A stretch of DNA of 64,000 nt from Proteinivorax hydrogeniformans (GTDB lineage Bacteria; Bacillota; Proteinivoracia; Proteinivoracales; Proteinivoracaceae). The stretch is taken from NCBI RefSeq assembly GCF_040515995.1, contig NZ_CP159485.1, positions 1,488,001 through 1,552,000 of the forward strand, given 5' to 3'. Made by a program: the position numbers and the translations under genes. The notes under the pieces are model-generated. The model was given only the letters and a program-made list of their open reading frames with translations, made no database searches and was not told where the DNA came from. Shown in pieces: positions 63,344 through 64,000 of the stretch (its first letter is position 1; the number at the start of each line of letters is the position of its first letter).

Positions 63344-64000
63344 TTACTCACCCCTCAATACCTTTTCAATCCTCCTTGCTGATGATGTGTTTGCCAGACC
63401 ACCCATGGAGGTTTCCCTAAGCTCCTCAGGTAACATTTTCCCTACTTCTGCCATAGCGTCAATTACTTCATCTACATCGATTACGCTATGCACATCTGCC
63501 AAAGCCATTTGAGCTGAAATCATAGCAGCTGCCGCGTAATGACCATTTCTTTTTATGCACGGAACCTCCACTAAGCCTGCTACAGGATCACAAACTAGGC
63601 CCATCACATTCTTTATGGATATAGCAACTGCATTTTCTATTTGCTTTAAACTTCCCCCTAGTAGGTAAGTAACAGCTCCCGCTGACATAGCTGATGCACT
63701 GCCACATTCTGCTTGGCAGCCACCTTCCGCTCCAGCCACTGTCCCTTTATATGCAATAATTTTACCTATCATAGACGCCACAAAAATAGCATTAACTACT
63801 TCTTCTTGATTTATATCAAATTCCTCTTCTACTGCCATCAACACTCCCGGCATGATCCCACAAGATCCTGCCGTTGGTGTGGCGACTATTTTTCCCATCG
63901 AAGCGTTAACTTCAGCCATTGCCATTGCATATGCCATGGCTTTTTTAGGGGGTTTACCTATAAGCGATTGCGAATCTTTTAGCAATTTATACGCGTCTCC
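63344..64000 (-). CDS. sdaAA: L-serine dehydratase, iron-sulfur alpha subunit (5' end beyond window)
   Basis: SdaAA with SdaAB converts L-serine to pyruvate and ammonia, using a 4Fe-4S cluster. The visible 218 residues lack the N-terminus, about 70 residues judging by family length, because the frame is open to the right edge. It shows AEVNASMGKIVATPTAGSCG with a cluster Cys, EGGCQAECGSASAMS, and CDPVAGLVEVPC. In Bacillus sdaAB and fakA lie just upstream, i.e. probably beyond 64000. Confidence 0.95.
   Translation of the reverse strand, partial: GDAYKLLKDSQSLIGKPPKKAMAYAMAMAEVNASMGKIVATPTAGSCGIMPGVLMAVEEEFDINQEEVVNAIFVASMIGKIIAYKGTVAGAEGGCQAECGSASAMSAGAVTYLLGGSLKQIENAVAISIKNVMGLVCDPVAGLVEVPCIKRNGHYAAAAMISAQMALADVHSVIDVDEVIDAMAEVGKMLPEELRETSMGGLANTSSARRIEKVLRGE

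Overview
The window is 64 kb of an AT-rich chromosome. It comes from a motile, endospore-forming member of the Firmicutes, most likely an anaerobic member of the Clostridia. The evidence is a Bacillus/Clostridium-type flagellar operon, codY, two alpha/beta-type small acid-soluble spore protein genes, ylbJ, and housekeeping gene order typical of low-GC Gram-positives. An aminomutase that looks like a glutamate 2,3-aminomutase (beta-glutamate is a known compatible solute), three tandem M42 aminopeptidases and a serine dehydratase would suit a protein-degrading, perhaps salt- or alkali-adapted anaerobe. That lifestyle is inference. I saw no rRNA, tRNA, CRISPR array, insertion sequence or prophage, and no gap over 300 bases without a gene.

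Layout. 1-17614 (all minus) is one flagellar operon read from flgB at 17614 towards flhB, which is cut by the left edge. It encodes rod, MS ring, switch, export ATPase, hook assembly, stator (motAB), CheY and the export gate. 17803-24151 is the conserved block dprA-topA-trmFO-xerC-codY, without the hslUV pair that usually lies between xerC and codY. 24334-29858 holds accessory metabolism: aminomutase, argS, an amidohydrolase, mgsA and a divergent unknown gene. 29932-38460 reads rnhB, HD-GYP, yraN, comM, PAP2 phosphatase, mnmM, CDP-alcohol transferase, then three M42 peptidases. 38601-46077 is the translation/secretion block ftsY, an ECF sigma gene, ylxM, ffh, rpsP, khpA, rimM, trmD, rplS, two lepB genes, rbgA. 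46079-53412 is rpmF, plsX, degV, acpP, rnc, smc. 53467-60260 is ackA, tmcAL, ylbL, ylbK, ylbJ, coaD, rsmD. 60291-61121 is the spore corner, with a probable CsfG small RNA and two spore protein genes. recG and the 3' part of sdaAA end the window.

How the genes work together. The flagellar operon gives almost a whole motor and export apparatus in one transcript. PlsX, a DegV-family (FakB-like) fatty-acid binder and ACP are adjacent and form a plausible route from acyl-phosphate to acyl-ACP; FakA is predicted just outside the right edge. FtsY, YlxM and Ffh make the SRP targeting system beside two signal peptidases. AckA makes acetate and ATP and is divergent from TmcAL, which is known to use acetate and ATP to modify tRNA.

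Most notable observations: a probable CsfG sporulation RNA on the plus strand at about 60378-60535; an rnhB gene whose conserved N-terminal extension has no usual start codon and appears to begin at AUU; reassignment of a 'lysine 2,3-aminomutase' to glutamate 2,3-aminomutase from two active-site residues; and several unexplained dyads near 17.7 kb, 24.25 kb and 44.6 kb.
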